Assembly (NCBI GenBank): GCA_030645955.1 | Contig: JAUSMR010000148.1 | Span: 1-64,000, forward strand | Direction: 5' to 3' | Length of the DNA: 64,000 bases | Source of the DNA: Gallionella sp. | GTDB lineage: Bacteria; Pseudomonadota; Gammaproteobacteria; Burkholderiales; Gallionellaceae | Shown here: in pieces, positions 39,648 to 47,017 of the stretch | Layout: each line of letters begins with the position of its first letter | Numbering within the stretch: position 1 is the stretch's first letter | Program-made: the position numbers and the translations under genes | Notes under the pieces: model-generated | Told to the model about the DNA's origin: nothing | Seen by the model: the letters and a program-made list of their open reading frames with translations, nothing else | Databases searched by the model: none

Positions 39648-39746
39648 GTCCTGCCCATTGTGATAACAGTTATGCTGTACGACTTTCTTTGTTGGGCAAC
39701 GCCAATTTTTCTTTAATAAATAATTTTGAGCAAGTAAAAAACATCA

Positions 39747-41069
39747 ATGAAAAAAATTATTTTCTCTCTGGCAGGTGCAATGGCAACAACCGCATTTGCT
39801 CCAGAAGCGTCTGCTATTCCGTCGTTTTCACGTCAAACAAACATGACCTGTCAGTCTTGCCACGCACAACACGTGCCAATCCTGAACGATTTTGGACAAG
39901 CCTTTAAGGCTGCCGGCTACCCTTTGATGGGCACACAGGGCAAGGTGGAAGGAAATCGCCTGTCCATACCTAACACTCTTAACGCATCCATGAGGATAAA
40001 GGCACGGTACCAAAAATCCAACGGTACAGATACAGATGTTATTCCTGGAGACTCCACCAACAGCGGCCAATGGCAAGTACCTGAAGAGTTCAGCCTGTTC
40101 TTCGGTGGACGAATTGCAGAAAACGTCGGCTTCCTGTTTGAAGGTAATACTACTGCCGCCCAATTGGTTTCCGGTTTCAGGCTGCCTGCCACGTTTAATG
40201 TTGGCCATACCAGGCTGTCAGCGATTCCCTTCATGACTGATATGCTGGGTGCAAGTTATGGTTATGAACAAGCAAGCACAGGCGCGGTGCGCAACGTGCG
40301 ATGGGCGGAACACCGCAAGGAAATTTCTGCACAACAATACGTTGGCACTGATGGTGCCGGTACCGGCGTGGCTTTCGTGGCGCAAAACGACATGGGTTAT
40401 ATCAACTTCAGCCGCTGGGCGCCGGCATTCATGGCGCGTTCTGGCGCGGCCCAAACACTTCGCTCCAGCTATTTGCGTATTGCCGCAACACCAACCGTAA
40501 GCACTTCAGCCAAGGGCGATTGGGCGATGCATATTGGAGCTCAATTCTGGGGTGGATCTAACTACGCACCGAATCTGCTACCTTCCCCTTCTCTAGTACC
40601 GATCGACACGCGTGCCACCGCGATAGACTTCCAGGCTTTCGGCCAGGTCGGCGGAAGGGATCTGGGTGTGTATGCCACCTGGGCCAAAGCACCCGCCGGC
40701 AGCCTTGCCAAACCAAACATACTCAACGTGGGTAACAATGGAACCAATCCGATTGGTCCAGCCGATCCCAGCCTGTATCGCGTCAATGACCGAAAAGCCT
40801 GGACCATCGGTGCCGAATACAGCTTGATTCAATATACCCTGCACATAGGTGCTGCTTATCGTCATGCCAATAACGGTGGCGCAACAGGTGCCTTAGGCAT
40901 CGTCGGGGATAATCCAACCGACAACGCAATAACCCTGACTGGCGTGTACAACCTGTCGCAAAACGCAGAAGTACACCTGAATCACAGCTTCTACAGCGGT
41001 ACTTTGTACAATACCCCTCAGCCGAATGGCCATCTATTGACTACCATCATGCTGGAGGCTTCCTGGTAA
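39747..41069 (+). CDS. cyc2: Cyc2-like fused monoheme cytochrome c / outer-membrane porin
   Basis: The product has 440 aa. A signal peptide ends at about residue 23 (ASA). One heme site follows: Cys35-QSC-His39, in the context SFSRQTNMTCQSCHAQHVPI then LNDFGQAFKAAGYPL. That is the pattern of Cyc2, the outer-membrane cytochrome-porin implicated in Fe(II) oxidation in Gallionellaceae, Zetaproteobacteria and acidithiobacilli. The remaining ~380 residues alternate polar and aromatic/hydrophobic residues as in a 16-strand-type porin, and the chain ends in an aromatic residue (EASW). It is monocistronic, with its own promoter candidates and a strong terminator. Architecture is clear; an Fe(II) substrate is an inference. 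Confidence 0.82.
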   Translation: MKKIIFSLAGAMATTAFAPEASAIPSFSRQTNMTCQSCHAQHVPILNDFGQAFKAAGYPLMGTQGKVEGNRLSIPNTLNASMRIKARYQKSNGTDTDVIPGDSTNSGQWQVPEEFSLFFGGRIAENVGFLFEGNTTAAQLVSGFRLPATFNVGHTRLSAIPFMTDMLGASYGYEQASTGAVRNVRWAEHRKEISAQQYVGTDGAGTGVAFVAQNDMGYINFSRWAPAFMARSGAAQTLRSSYLRIAATPTVSTSAKGDWAMHIGAQFWGGSNYAPNLLPSPSLVPIDTRATAIDFQAFGQVGGRDLGVYATWAKAPAGSLAKPNILNVGNNGTNPIGPADPSLYRVNDRKAWTIGAEYSLIQYTLHIGAAYRHANNGGATGALGIVGDNPTDNAITLTGVYNLSQNAEVHLNHSFYSGTLYNTPQPNGHLLTTIMLEASW

Positions 41070-41146
41070 ATTGCATCTTTGCCCCTCCACTATAGTTTTA
41101 GTTGGAAGGACTCATCGCAACGCAAGGAATGACTAGAAGAATAAGG

Positions 41147-41174
41147 AAAAGGGAGACTTCGGTCTCCCTTTTTT
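41147..41174 (+). terminator. Intrinsic terminator after cyc2-like gene
   Basis: AAAAGGGAGAC pairs with GTCTCCCTTTT around a TTCG tetraloop, followed by further T. It is one of the strongest terminators in the window. Confidence 0.95.
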
Positions 41175-41208
41175 GCGCTTGTTTTTTGTAAGCCCGATTA
41201 TCTTAAAA

Positions 41209-41224
41209 CCACGACAACCGGAAT
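41209..41224 (-). repeat. 16-bp fragment identical to tRNA-His
   Basis: CCACGACAACCGGAAT is identical to 41550-41565 inside the tRNA-His gene (anticodon arm to T arm), in the same orientation. It may be a remnant of an integration or duplication event. Confidence 0.5.
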
Positions 41225-41394
41225 TTAGTTGGCTTTCAAACATAGCAAGATTGCCTTGTCTCTAGTCTTAATGGGTGATGTGGAAACAGTTGGGATTGGT
41301 TAAAGTAAGACTAATTCTGTGCTGGCTTCCTCGTCAAATTTGCATAAAGACCTGAATGAAGCAATCACAGAAGATATCTTCTCTTCCCCCCTTG

Positions 41395-41422
41395 CGCCCG
41401 GAAACTTTCCGGGCGTTTTTTT
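41395..41422 (+). terminator. Orphan intrinsic terminator
   Basis: CGCCCGGAA pairs with TTCCGGGCG around ACT, followed by seven T. No open frame precedes it on this strand after the cyc2 terminator, so it may end a small RNA from 41225-41395. The gap 41070-41525 shows nothing else apart from the tRNA-His fragment. Confidence 0.8.
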
Positions 41423-41525
41423 ACCTTCACGCGTGATCTTGTGATTGGTGAAAAGCTGCAAATTGCCTGATGAGGTAGTGTAAAGAAAGGGTGAATGCCT
41501 GATCAGGCAACTCTTTATAGATAAT

Positions 41526-41602
41526 TGGGGTGACTGATGGGGCTCGAACCCACGACAACCGGAATCACAATCCGGGACTCTACCAACTGAGCTACAGCCA
41601 CC
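41526..41602 (-). tRNA. tRNA-His (GTG)
   Basis: On the reverse strand the acceptor GTGGCTG pairs with CAGTCAC, the anticodon loop TTGTGAT gives GTG, and the T arm is GGGTTCGAGCCCC. The discriminator is C, an extra G-1 is encoded (41602) as expected for tRNA-His, and CCA is encoded. Confidence 0.96.
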
Positions 41603-41625
41603 ATTGAAGCGTTGCTGGCAGACAC

Positions 41626-41702
41626 TGGTGTGCCCGACAGGAATCGAACCTGTAACCCCCAGCTTAGAAGGCTGGTGCTCTATCCGGTTGAGCTACGGGC
41701 AC
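41626..41702 (-). tRNA. tRNA-Arg (TCT)
   Basis: The reverse strand reads GTGCCCG...CGGGCAC with the anticodon loop CTTCTAA, a T arm ACAGGTTCGATTCCTGT and encoded CCA. It is 23 bp from tRNA-His. Confidence 0.96.
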
Positions 41703-41874
41703 AATTCTTTTCTCTAAAAATCCAGATTTCATCCCAACTGCTGTGTTGCGGAAAAAATTTCTTGCTTACATATAACTCATATGTGGCGCGGCGAATTTTT
41801 TTCCGCGCCTTGCATTTGGGCGAACTCTGAATTTTTAGAGATACCCTTGGGCTAATTGAATAATTACTAAAACC

Positions 41875-41951
41875 TGGTCGGGGTGGAGAGATTCGAACTC
41901 CCGACATCCTGCTCCCAAAGCAGGCGCGCTACCAGGCTACGCTACACCCCG
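41875..41951 (-). tRNA. tRNA-Pro (TGG)
   Basis: The reverse strand reads CGGGGTG...CACCCCG with the anticodon loop TTTGGGA (TGG), a T arm GGGAGTTCGAATCTCTC and encoded CCA. It is first in the Pro-Arg-His tRNA group downstream of pgsA. Confidence 0.96.
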
Positions 41952-41990
41952 AAGGCTGCGCATTATACAGATGCAGACTTGAAAATCAAT

Positions 41991-42563
41991 TTAGTTTAGG
42001 TGTTTTTTTAGTTTTGGTGTTGCCAGCATCAGGTAGTAGCCCATCGACCACAAGGTCAGCAGTGCTGCGAGATACAGCAACAACGAACCTATCACCTGGC
42101 AATCGATGCCCAGCAAGTGTTCGTGGTACAGCAGCATTATTATCGCAATCATCTGGAAAGTGGTTTTGATCTTGCCCAGCATGGAAACTGCAACACTCTT
42201 GCTTTCGCCGAGTTTGGCCATCCACTCGCGCAGCGCGGAGATGGTGATTTCCCGCCCGATGATGATAAAGGCAATGATCGCATCGGCGCGTCCCAGCTTG
42301 ACCAACACGATCAACGCAGCGGCCACCATCAGTTTATCAGCCACCGGATCAAGAAACGCCCCGAAAGCGGAGAACTGATCCAACTTTCGCGCCAGATAAC
42401 CGTCCAGCCAATCGGTGGTCGCTGCCAGCAAAAACACGGCAGTAGCGATTAGATTTTTGAGGTGTGGATCAATCGTCTCGTTGGACAAATAAAAAACTGT
42501 GACGAATACCGGGATGAGCAGGATTCTTAACCAAGTGACTAAATTTGGAATGTTGAATGGCAT
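41991..42563 (-). CDS. pgsA: CDP-diacylglycerol-glycerol-3-phosphate 3-phosphatidyltransferase
   Basis: An inner-membrane enzyme making phosphatidylglycerol-phosphate, the precursor of PG and cardiolipin. It has 190 aa from ATG 42563 (MPFNIPNLVTWLRILLIP); the 20 extra in-frame codons upstream do not look like the family. The CDP-alcohol phosphotransferase motif is DWLDGYLARKLDQFSAFGAF then LDPVADKL. Four or five membrane helices are visible. It is downstream of uvrC and upstream of the tRNA group, all on one strand, an arrangement common in proteobacteria. Confidence 0.95.
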   Translation of the reverse strand: MPFNIPNLVTWLRILLIPVFVTVFYLSNETIDPHLKNLIATAVFLLAATTDWLDGYLARKLDQFSAFGAFLDPVADKLMVAAALIVLVKLGRADAIIAFIIIGREITISALREWMAKLGESKSVAVSMLGKIKTTFQMIAIIMLLYHEHLLGIDCQVIGSLLLYLAALLTLWSMGYYLMLATPKLKKHLN

Positions 42564-42599
42564 GTGTTTAATGCAAACGTCGCGAAGCGATTCGTTTGT

Positions 42600-42700
42600 C
42601 TCCTCTCCCGCAGGAATCAACAATTGCGTCTCTCGTTCGCCTCCTCGCCCGCTTGCGGGAGAGGATTGAGGAGAGGGCCTCGGGTGAGGATTGAGGTGAG
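42600..42700. repeat. Palindromic CTCTCCCGCAGG / GCGGGAGAGG repeat
   Basis: TCCTCTCCCGCAGGA near the pgsA start and CGCTTGCGGGAGAGGATTG further on form inverted arms with purine-rich GAGGATTGAGG repeats. It fills most of the gap between uvrC and pgsA. Confidence 0.55.
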
Positions 42701-42753
42701 GGAACGGGCATGGCAGATTTCATTATCAATGGGTGGCACATTTGCCATGGCCG

Positions 42754-44673
42754 TTAGTGTAGCTGCTGATAAATCTTTTCGGCAAGCGATTTGCTGATTC
42801 CTTCCACTTGACTGAGTTGTTCGATACTGGCTTGCGCCACTTCACGCAACCCGCCAAAGTGCATCAGCAGGCTGCGTCGCCGCTTGTCCCCTACCCCGCT
42901 GATTTCCTCCAGGCTGGACGCGGTGCGCGCCTTGCCGCGCTTGGCGCGATGTCCGGTGATGGCGAAACGGTGCGCCTCGTCTCGGATTTGCTGGATCAGA
43001 TGCAGCGCCGGATCATCGCTGCGCAACTGTTTTGCCGTGCCATCAGGGAAAATCAGTTGTTCCAGCCCGGCCTTGCGTTCCTCGCCTTTAGCCACGCCGA
43101 CCAAGGCCAGATCATTCAGACCCAATTCATGCATCACATCCATTGCGATATGCAATTGCCCCAGCCCGCCGTCGATCAAAATCAGATCGGGCCTGGCGCC
43201 CTCCTCCTTCGGCCCGTCCCTTCGACTTGGCTCATAACCAGCGACTTGGCTATCGTTTTTTGATGGCCTAGTCGAATGGCTAGTAGTTTCATCAGGACAG
43301 GCTTCGGCGAGCTTCTGGTAGCGGCGCGTCAATACCTGGCGCATCGCCGCATAGTCGTCGCCGGGCGTGATGCCGGTGATGTTGTAGCGGCGGTATTGGC
43401 TGGTGCGCATGTCGAGATTTTCATACACCACACAGGAAGCCTGTGTCGCTTCGCCCATCGTATGGCTGATGTCAAAACACTCGATGCGCTGCAAGTCGGG
43501 CATATCCAGCAATTCGCGCAGCTTGTCCAAACGCAGTTTTTGCCCGCCCTGCTGCATTTTCCGCTGCTGCAGCGCCAGTTGCGCATTGCGCTGCCCCATT
43601 TCCAGCCATTGTCTGCGTTCACCGCTCACGGCCGGACTGATGCGCACTGCATGCCCGGCCTGTTCGCTGAGTAATTGCGCCAGCGTTTCATCGCTGCATT
43701 CTTCGCCCAGCACCAGCAACGGCGGCACACTGCGATTCAAATAATGCTGCGCGATAAAAGCCTGCACGATCTCATCCGCCGACAGGTCTTCGGCATGTTC
43801 CGGGAAAAAGCTTTTGTCGCCCAGATGGCGGCCGCCGCGCACCATCGCAAGGTTCACGCAGACCAGCCCATCCTGCTGCGCCAGCGCGATAATGTCGGCA
43901 TCCGTAGCACCACCGGTGGACTCGACAAACTGCTTCTGCTGTACGGTATGCAACGCACGCAACTGGTCGCGCAATGCGGCAGCCTGCTCGTAATGCAGCC
44001 CATCTGCCGCTCGTTCCATCGCGCTGCGCAAAGCCTGCTCGACCTCCTGATGTTTCCCTTGCAGCAGCAGCACCGCATTACGGATGTCGGCCCGGTAATC
44101 TTCCGCCGAAATCAACTTCACGCACGGCGCGGTGCAGCGGTGTATCTGGTGCAACAAACAAGGGCGGGTGCGATTGCTGAATACGCTGTCTTCGCAGGTG
44201 CGGATGCGGAAAATTCTTTGCAGCAGCTGCATGCTTTCCTTCGCGGCATACGAATTCGGATAAGGTCCGAAGTATTGATGCTGGCGGTCGGGTGTGCCAC
44301 GGTAATAGGTCAGGCGCGGGAATTCATCTCCGGTCAGCACGATATACGGATAAGACTTATCGTCTCTAAACAGTATGTTATAGCGCGGCCTTAATGATTT
44401 AATTAAATTATTTTCAAGCAGCAGCGCCTCGGCTTCCGAGCGTGTGACGGTGGTTTCGATGCGCGCGACATGCGAAACCATCAGGCGGATGCGCGGCGAG
44501 ACATTGGTTTTCTGGAAGTAGGACGCGACGCGTTTCTTGAGTTGATTCGCCTTGCCAACATACAGCACCTCGCCCTTGGCATCGAAAAAACGATACACGC
44601 CCGGCAGCAACGGCAGGCTGTCGAGAATCGGCTTGGGATCGAATTTTCCGTTACTTAAAATGTCAGTGCTCAA
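42754..44673 (-). CDS. uvrC: Excinuclease ABC subunit C, with repeat-derived internal segment
   Basis: A nucleotide-excision repair nuclease that cuts both sides of a lesion. It has 639 aa. The GIY-YIG domain opens [21 protein letters not shown] UvrB-binding region follows ([18 protein letters not shown]), then the RNase H-like domain ([33 protein letters not shown]) and C-terminal helix-hairpin-helix repeats. The start is a TTG (44673) with GAGG five bases upstream. Between RRYQKLAEA and PDLILIDGG there are about 30 extra residues (roughly 464-494) encoded by repeat-like DNA at 43192-43305. The frame is intact. Confidence 0.95.
   Translation of the reverse strand: MSTDILSNGKFDPKPILDSLPLLPGVYRFFDAKGEVLYVGKANQLKKRVASYFQKTNVSPRIRLMVSHVARIETTVTRSEAEALLLENNLIKSLRPRYNILFRDDKSYPYIVLTGDEFPRLTYYRGTPDRQHQYFGPYPNSYAAKESMQLLQRIFRIRTCEDSVFSNRTRPCLLHQIHRCTAPCVKLISAEDYRADIRNAVLLLQGKHQEVEQALRSAMERAADGLHYEQAAALRDQLRALHTVQQKQFVESTGGATDADIIALAQQDGLVCVNLAMVRGGRHLGDKSFFPEHAEDLSADEIVQAFIAQHYLNRSVPPLLVLGEECSDETLAQLLSEQAGHAVRISPAVSGERRQWLEMGQRNAQLALQQRKMQQGGQKLRLDKLRELLDMPDLQRIECFDISHTMGEATQASCVVYENLDMRTSQYRRYNITGITPGDDYAAMRQVLTRRYQKLAEACPDETTSHSTRPSKNDSQVAGYEPSRRDGPKEEGARPDLILIDGGLGQLHIAMDVMHELGLNDLALVGVAKGEERKAGLEQLIFPDGTAKQLRSDDPALHLIQQIRDEAHRFAITGHRAKRGKARTASSLEEISGVGDKRRRSLLMHFGGLREVAQASIEQLSQVEGISKSLAEKIYQQLH
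43192..43305. repeat. Repeat-like segment inside uvrC
   Basis: It contains AACCAGCGACTTGGCTATCG, close to the intergenic AACCAGCGACTTGGTTGATG at 30053, and ATCAGGACAGGCTTCGG, related to the CTCAGGACAGGC family. It encodes a polar, low-complexity stretch ([20 protein letters not shown]) where relatives have a short linker. Confidence 0.6.
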
Positions 44674-44691
44674 GGAAACCTCTATAAGACC

Positions 44692-44851
44692 GTCATTCCC
44701 GCGAAGGCGGGAATCCAGCGATTAAAGAATCTCGCGCGAAGCGGGGCAACATCGCAGTTTGGCCGTCCCTCGAAAATCGCCGCAAGCGGCTCGTTTTGTC
44801 CGCTTTGCGAAATTTTTGTCTTTGCTGGATTCCCGCCTTCGCGGGAACGAC
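44692..44851. repeat. Inverted copies of GTCATTCCCGCGAAGGCGGG
   Basis: GTCATTCCCGCGAAGGCGGG begins at 44692 and ends with AATCCAG. The inverse CTGGATTCCCGCCTTCGCGG begins at 44825. They bracket about 100 bp with further palindromes, between uvrC and the glycosylase gene. Confidence 0.8.
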
Positions 44852-44871
44852 AAAACAAGGTTGTAAAGGTT

Positions 44872-45513
44872 TTAACCAAGATGCGCCGCAATATCCCCGA
44901 TCACCGCTTCAAACATCGCAGCAGTCAGGCGTTTTGTCTGAGTGTTATAGCGGCTGCAATGATAGCTGTCGAACAGCGTCAATCCGCCCGGCATTTCATG
45001 CCGTGCGCCATGTCCGAAAGCAAAACTGCTCTTGCGCAACTCCAATGCCATCAATACCGCCTGGTGCGCAATCGTGCCCAGCGCCATGACCACCGAGCCT
45101 TGCGGCAGCATCGCCAGCTCCTCTGCAACATAAGCGTTGCAGGTACGAATCTCGCTGGGTTCCGGCTTGTTTTGCGGCGGCAGGCAGCGCACCGCATTGG
45201 TGATGCGGCAGCCCCGCAAGCTTAAAGCCGGATTGGTTTTCCCAGCCGCATCCAACGGTTCTGCACTGCTGGCAAACCCGTATTTGTGCAACGAGCCATA
45301 CAGCAGATTTCCTGCAAAATCGCCGGTGAACGGCCTGCCGGTACGGTTCGCACCGTGCATGCCGGGAGCCAATCCAACGATTAAAAACCTGCTATCCGCT
45401 TTGCCAAAAGAACTCACCGGCAAGGCATGGTAGTCCGGATGCTCGGCCCGTACCTGGTCAAGAAAACCGGACAAACGCGAACAACGGCGGCAATCTTCTT
45501 TAAATGTAAGCAT
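44872..45513 (-). CDS. Uracil-DNA glycosylase, family 5-like (UDGb)
   Basis: A base-excision enzyme removing uracil or deaminated bases. It has 213 aa. Motif A reads VGLAPGMHGANRTGRPFTGD, which is the family 5 pattern rather than the GExPG of family 4. Motif B is DSYHCSRYNTQTKRLT, close to the H-P-S-x-x-N-T-x-T-x-R-L-T of family 5. Four Cys fit an iron-sulfur cluster: CRRC at the N-terminus, then NAVRC and RTC. It lies between uvrC and rlmJ on the same strand, with short gaps. A family 4 enzyme is the alternative. Confidence 0.87.
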   Translation of the reverse strand: MLTFKEDCRRCSRLSGFLDQVRAEHPDYHALPVSSFGKADSRFLIVGLAPGMHGANRTGRPFTGDFAGNLLYGSLHKYGFASSAEPLDAAGKTNPALSLRGCRITNAVRCLPPQNKPEPSEIRTCNAYVAEELAMLPQGSVVMALGTIAHQAVLMALELRKSSFAFGHGARHEMPGGLTLFDSYHCSRYNTQTKRLTAAMFEAVIGDIAAHLG

Positions 45514-45524
45514 ATGTGATTGTT

Positions 45525-46379
45525 TTATGCAGCTTCATTCTCTTCAAACTCCAGCACGAAACCGCCCTCGCCATTCTGCCCCAGCACCTTCACCAGATAC
45601 GGCATCACCTCCTGCAACATGCCATGCAACAGCCATGGCGGATTGAGTATGAACATACCGCTGCCATACATGCCGAAACCATCCTCGCTGGGCGCTTGCA
45701 CACTGAGCGCGACATGCAGCCAGCTTTTCACCGGCAATTGCTTGAGTTGTTCGGGCAACTGCCGTGCCTCGGCACGCTGCAACTGCGGATACCACACCGC
45801 GTACACCCCGCTGGCAAAGCGTTTCAGCCCCTCGCCCAACGCCGATACCACGCGCTGATAATCCTGCTTGTCCTCATAAGGCGGGTCGATCAACACCAGC
45901 GCGCGGCGCGGCGGTGGCGGCAACAAGGCTTTCAGCGCGCCGAAACCATCGGCGGTCTGCATCAGCACTTGGCTGCCATGCCCGGCAAAATTCTCCTGCA
46001 ATATCTCGCTGTCGGTCGGATGCAACTCGAACAGCCGCATCCTGTCCTGCTCGCGCAACAACTCCAGGGCGACCAACGGCGAACCGGGGTACAGCTTCAT
46101 CTGTCCATCGGGATTGATGCGCTTCACCAGCGCCACATAGTCCGCTAGCGGTGCTGGCAAATCATCACGCTCCCACAAAAGCGCGATGCCGCTTTCATAT
46201 TCCGCATTCTGTGTTGCATAGCCGCTATCCAGCGAATAGCAACCTGCTCCGGCATGGGTATCGATGAACCAGAACGGCTTATCTTTCTGCTTCAGATAGC
46301 GCAGCAACTGCACCTCGATGAAGTGTTTCAGCACATCGGCATGATTGCCTGCATGAAAGGCGTGGCGGTAACTCAGCAT
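45525..46379 (-). CDS. rlmJ: 23S rRNA (adenine2030-N6)-methyltransferase
   Basis: The protein methylates A2030 of 23S rRNA using S-adenosylmethionine. It has 284 aa. The N-terminal MLSYRHAFHAGNHADVLKH is diagnostic for RlmJ, followed by FIDTHAGAGCYSLDS (SAM site) and the catalytic LVLIDPPYED. It is the last core gene before the accessory island; the inverted repeat copy starts 85 bp from its start codon. Confidence 0.95.
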   Translation of the reverse strand: MLSYRHAFHAGNHADVLKHFIEVQLLRYLKQKDKPFWFIDTHAGAGCYSLDSGYATQNAEYESGIALLWERDDLPAPLADYVALVKRINPDGQMKLYPGSPLVALELLREQDRMRLFELHPTDSEILQENFAGHGSQVLMQTADGFGALKALLPPPPRRALVLIDPPYEDKQDYQRVVSALGEGLKRFASGVYAVWYPQLQRAEARQLPEQLKQLPVKSWLHVALSVQAPSEDGFGMYGSGMFILNPPWLLHGMLQEVMPYLVKVLGQNGEGGFVLEFEENEAA

Positions 46380-46464
46380 GGGTTTGAATCAGAAATTGTG
46401 CAGGATGCGATTGTGCCACGCTCGGCAGGCAAAGCACATAGGTCGTTCGTGGTGAGCTTGTGTT

Positions 46465-46498
46465 GGGTGTCAATAAGCGTAGCGCATTGCACCGGATG
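46465..46498. repeat. Left island-flanking repeat (inverted partner at 52010-52067)
   Basis: GGGTGTCAATAAGC, 2 nt, then AGCGCATTGCACCGGATG. Both blocks occur exactly, in inverse orientation, at 52054-52067 and 52010-52027. The adjoining 46510-46540 (GGCGCAATGC...TTATTGCGCC) makes the unit itself palindromic. Confidence 0.75.
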
Positions 46499-46621
46499 AA
46501 TACACATACGGCGCAATGCTCGTTGGTTATTGCGCCCTACTGCTGCTATATGGCATGATGCGCCACATGAAAGTTCAGCAGATTTTTTACCGCAAAAAAG
46601 TAAATAAATTAGGAATGACAA

Positions 46622-46993
46622 ATGAGAGGCAAACAAATATTGAACGTGGGAATTTCTTCGGCAGAAGATTCATTGGCGCACTTCGCCAAAGCATGGGAGT
46701 CGGCTACGGGTGGCAAGAAAGTGAAACCTTATAACGGTATCGGCTTCGAAAACATCGCGCAATTTGCTGCGGCACTGACCCCGCAGCGCTGGCTGCTCAT
46801 CAATGCGCTGAAGGCAAACGGCCCTTCATCGATTTACGCACTGGCAAAGAAGCTGGGGCGGCATTACAAAAATGTGCACACCGACGTCACCGCGCTGGTG
46901 CAGCTGGGCATTATCGAAAAGGATGCAGAGGGTAAAGTATTCGTGCCGTGGGATGAGATCGATGTGAATATGCCGCTGGCGCGGGCGGCATGA
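46622..46993 (+). CDS. Winged-helix DNA-binding protein (HVO_A0114/TumA-like)
   Basis: The product has 123 aa. The core LTPQRWLLINALKANGPSSI, YALAKKLGRHYKNVHTDV and TALVQLGIIEKDAEGKVFVP is a winged helix of the HVO_A0114 type, which occurs as antitoxin or regulator (TumA) in some toxin-antitoxin pairs. AGGA precedes the start. No toxin-like gene lies upstream. Instead it is the first gene of a tight same-strand run: the helicase starts 24 bp later. It is therefore a candidate autoregulator of the island operon. Confidence 0.8.
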   Translation: MRGKQILNVGISSAEDSLAHFAKAWESATGGKKVKPYNGIGFENIAQFAAALTPQRWLLINALKANGPSSIYALAKKLGRHYKNVHTDVTALVQLGIIEKDAEGKVFVPWDEIDVNMPLARAA

Positions 46994-47017
46994 TGCTTCG
47001 ACATAGCTGAATACAAA

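Noticed and set aside
41526..41951. Prophage or integrative element at the tRNA cluster
   Set aside because: No integrase or phage gene lies nearby; only a 16-bp tRNA-His fragment remains, so no element is called.
46500..46621. A toxin gene (TumE-like) expected upstream of the TumA-like winged-helix gene
   Set aside because: Only a short frame is present (KVQQIFYRKKVNKLG...) that runs into the next gene in the wrong frame, with no TumE-like features, so the regulator is not called as part of a TumE/TumA pair.
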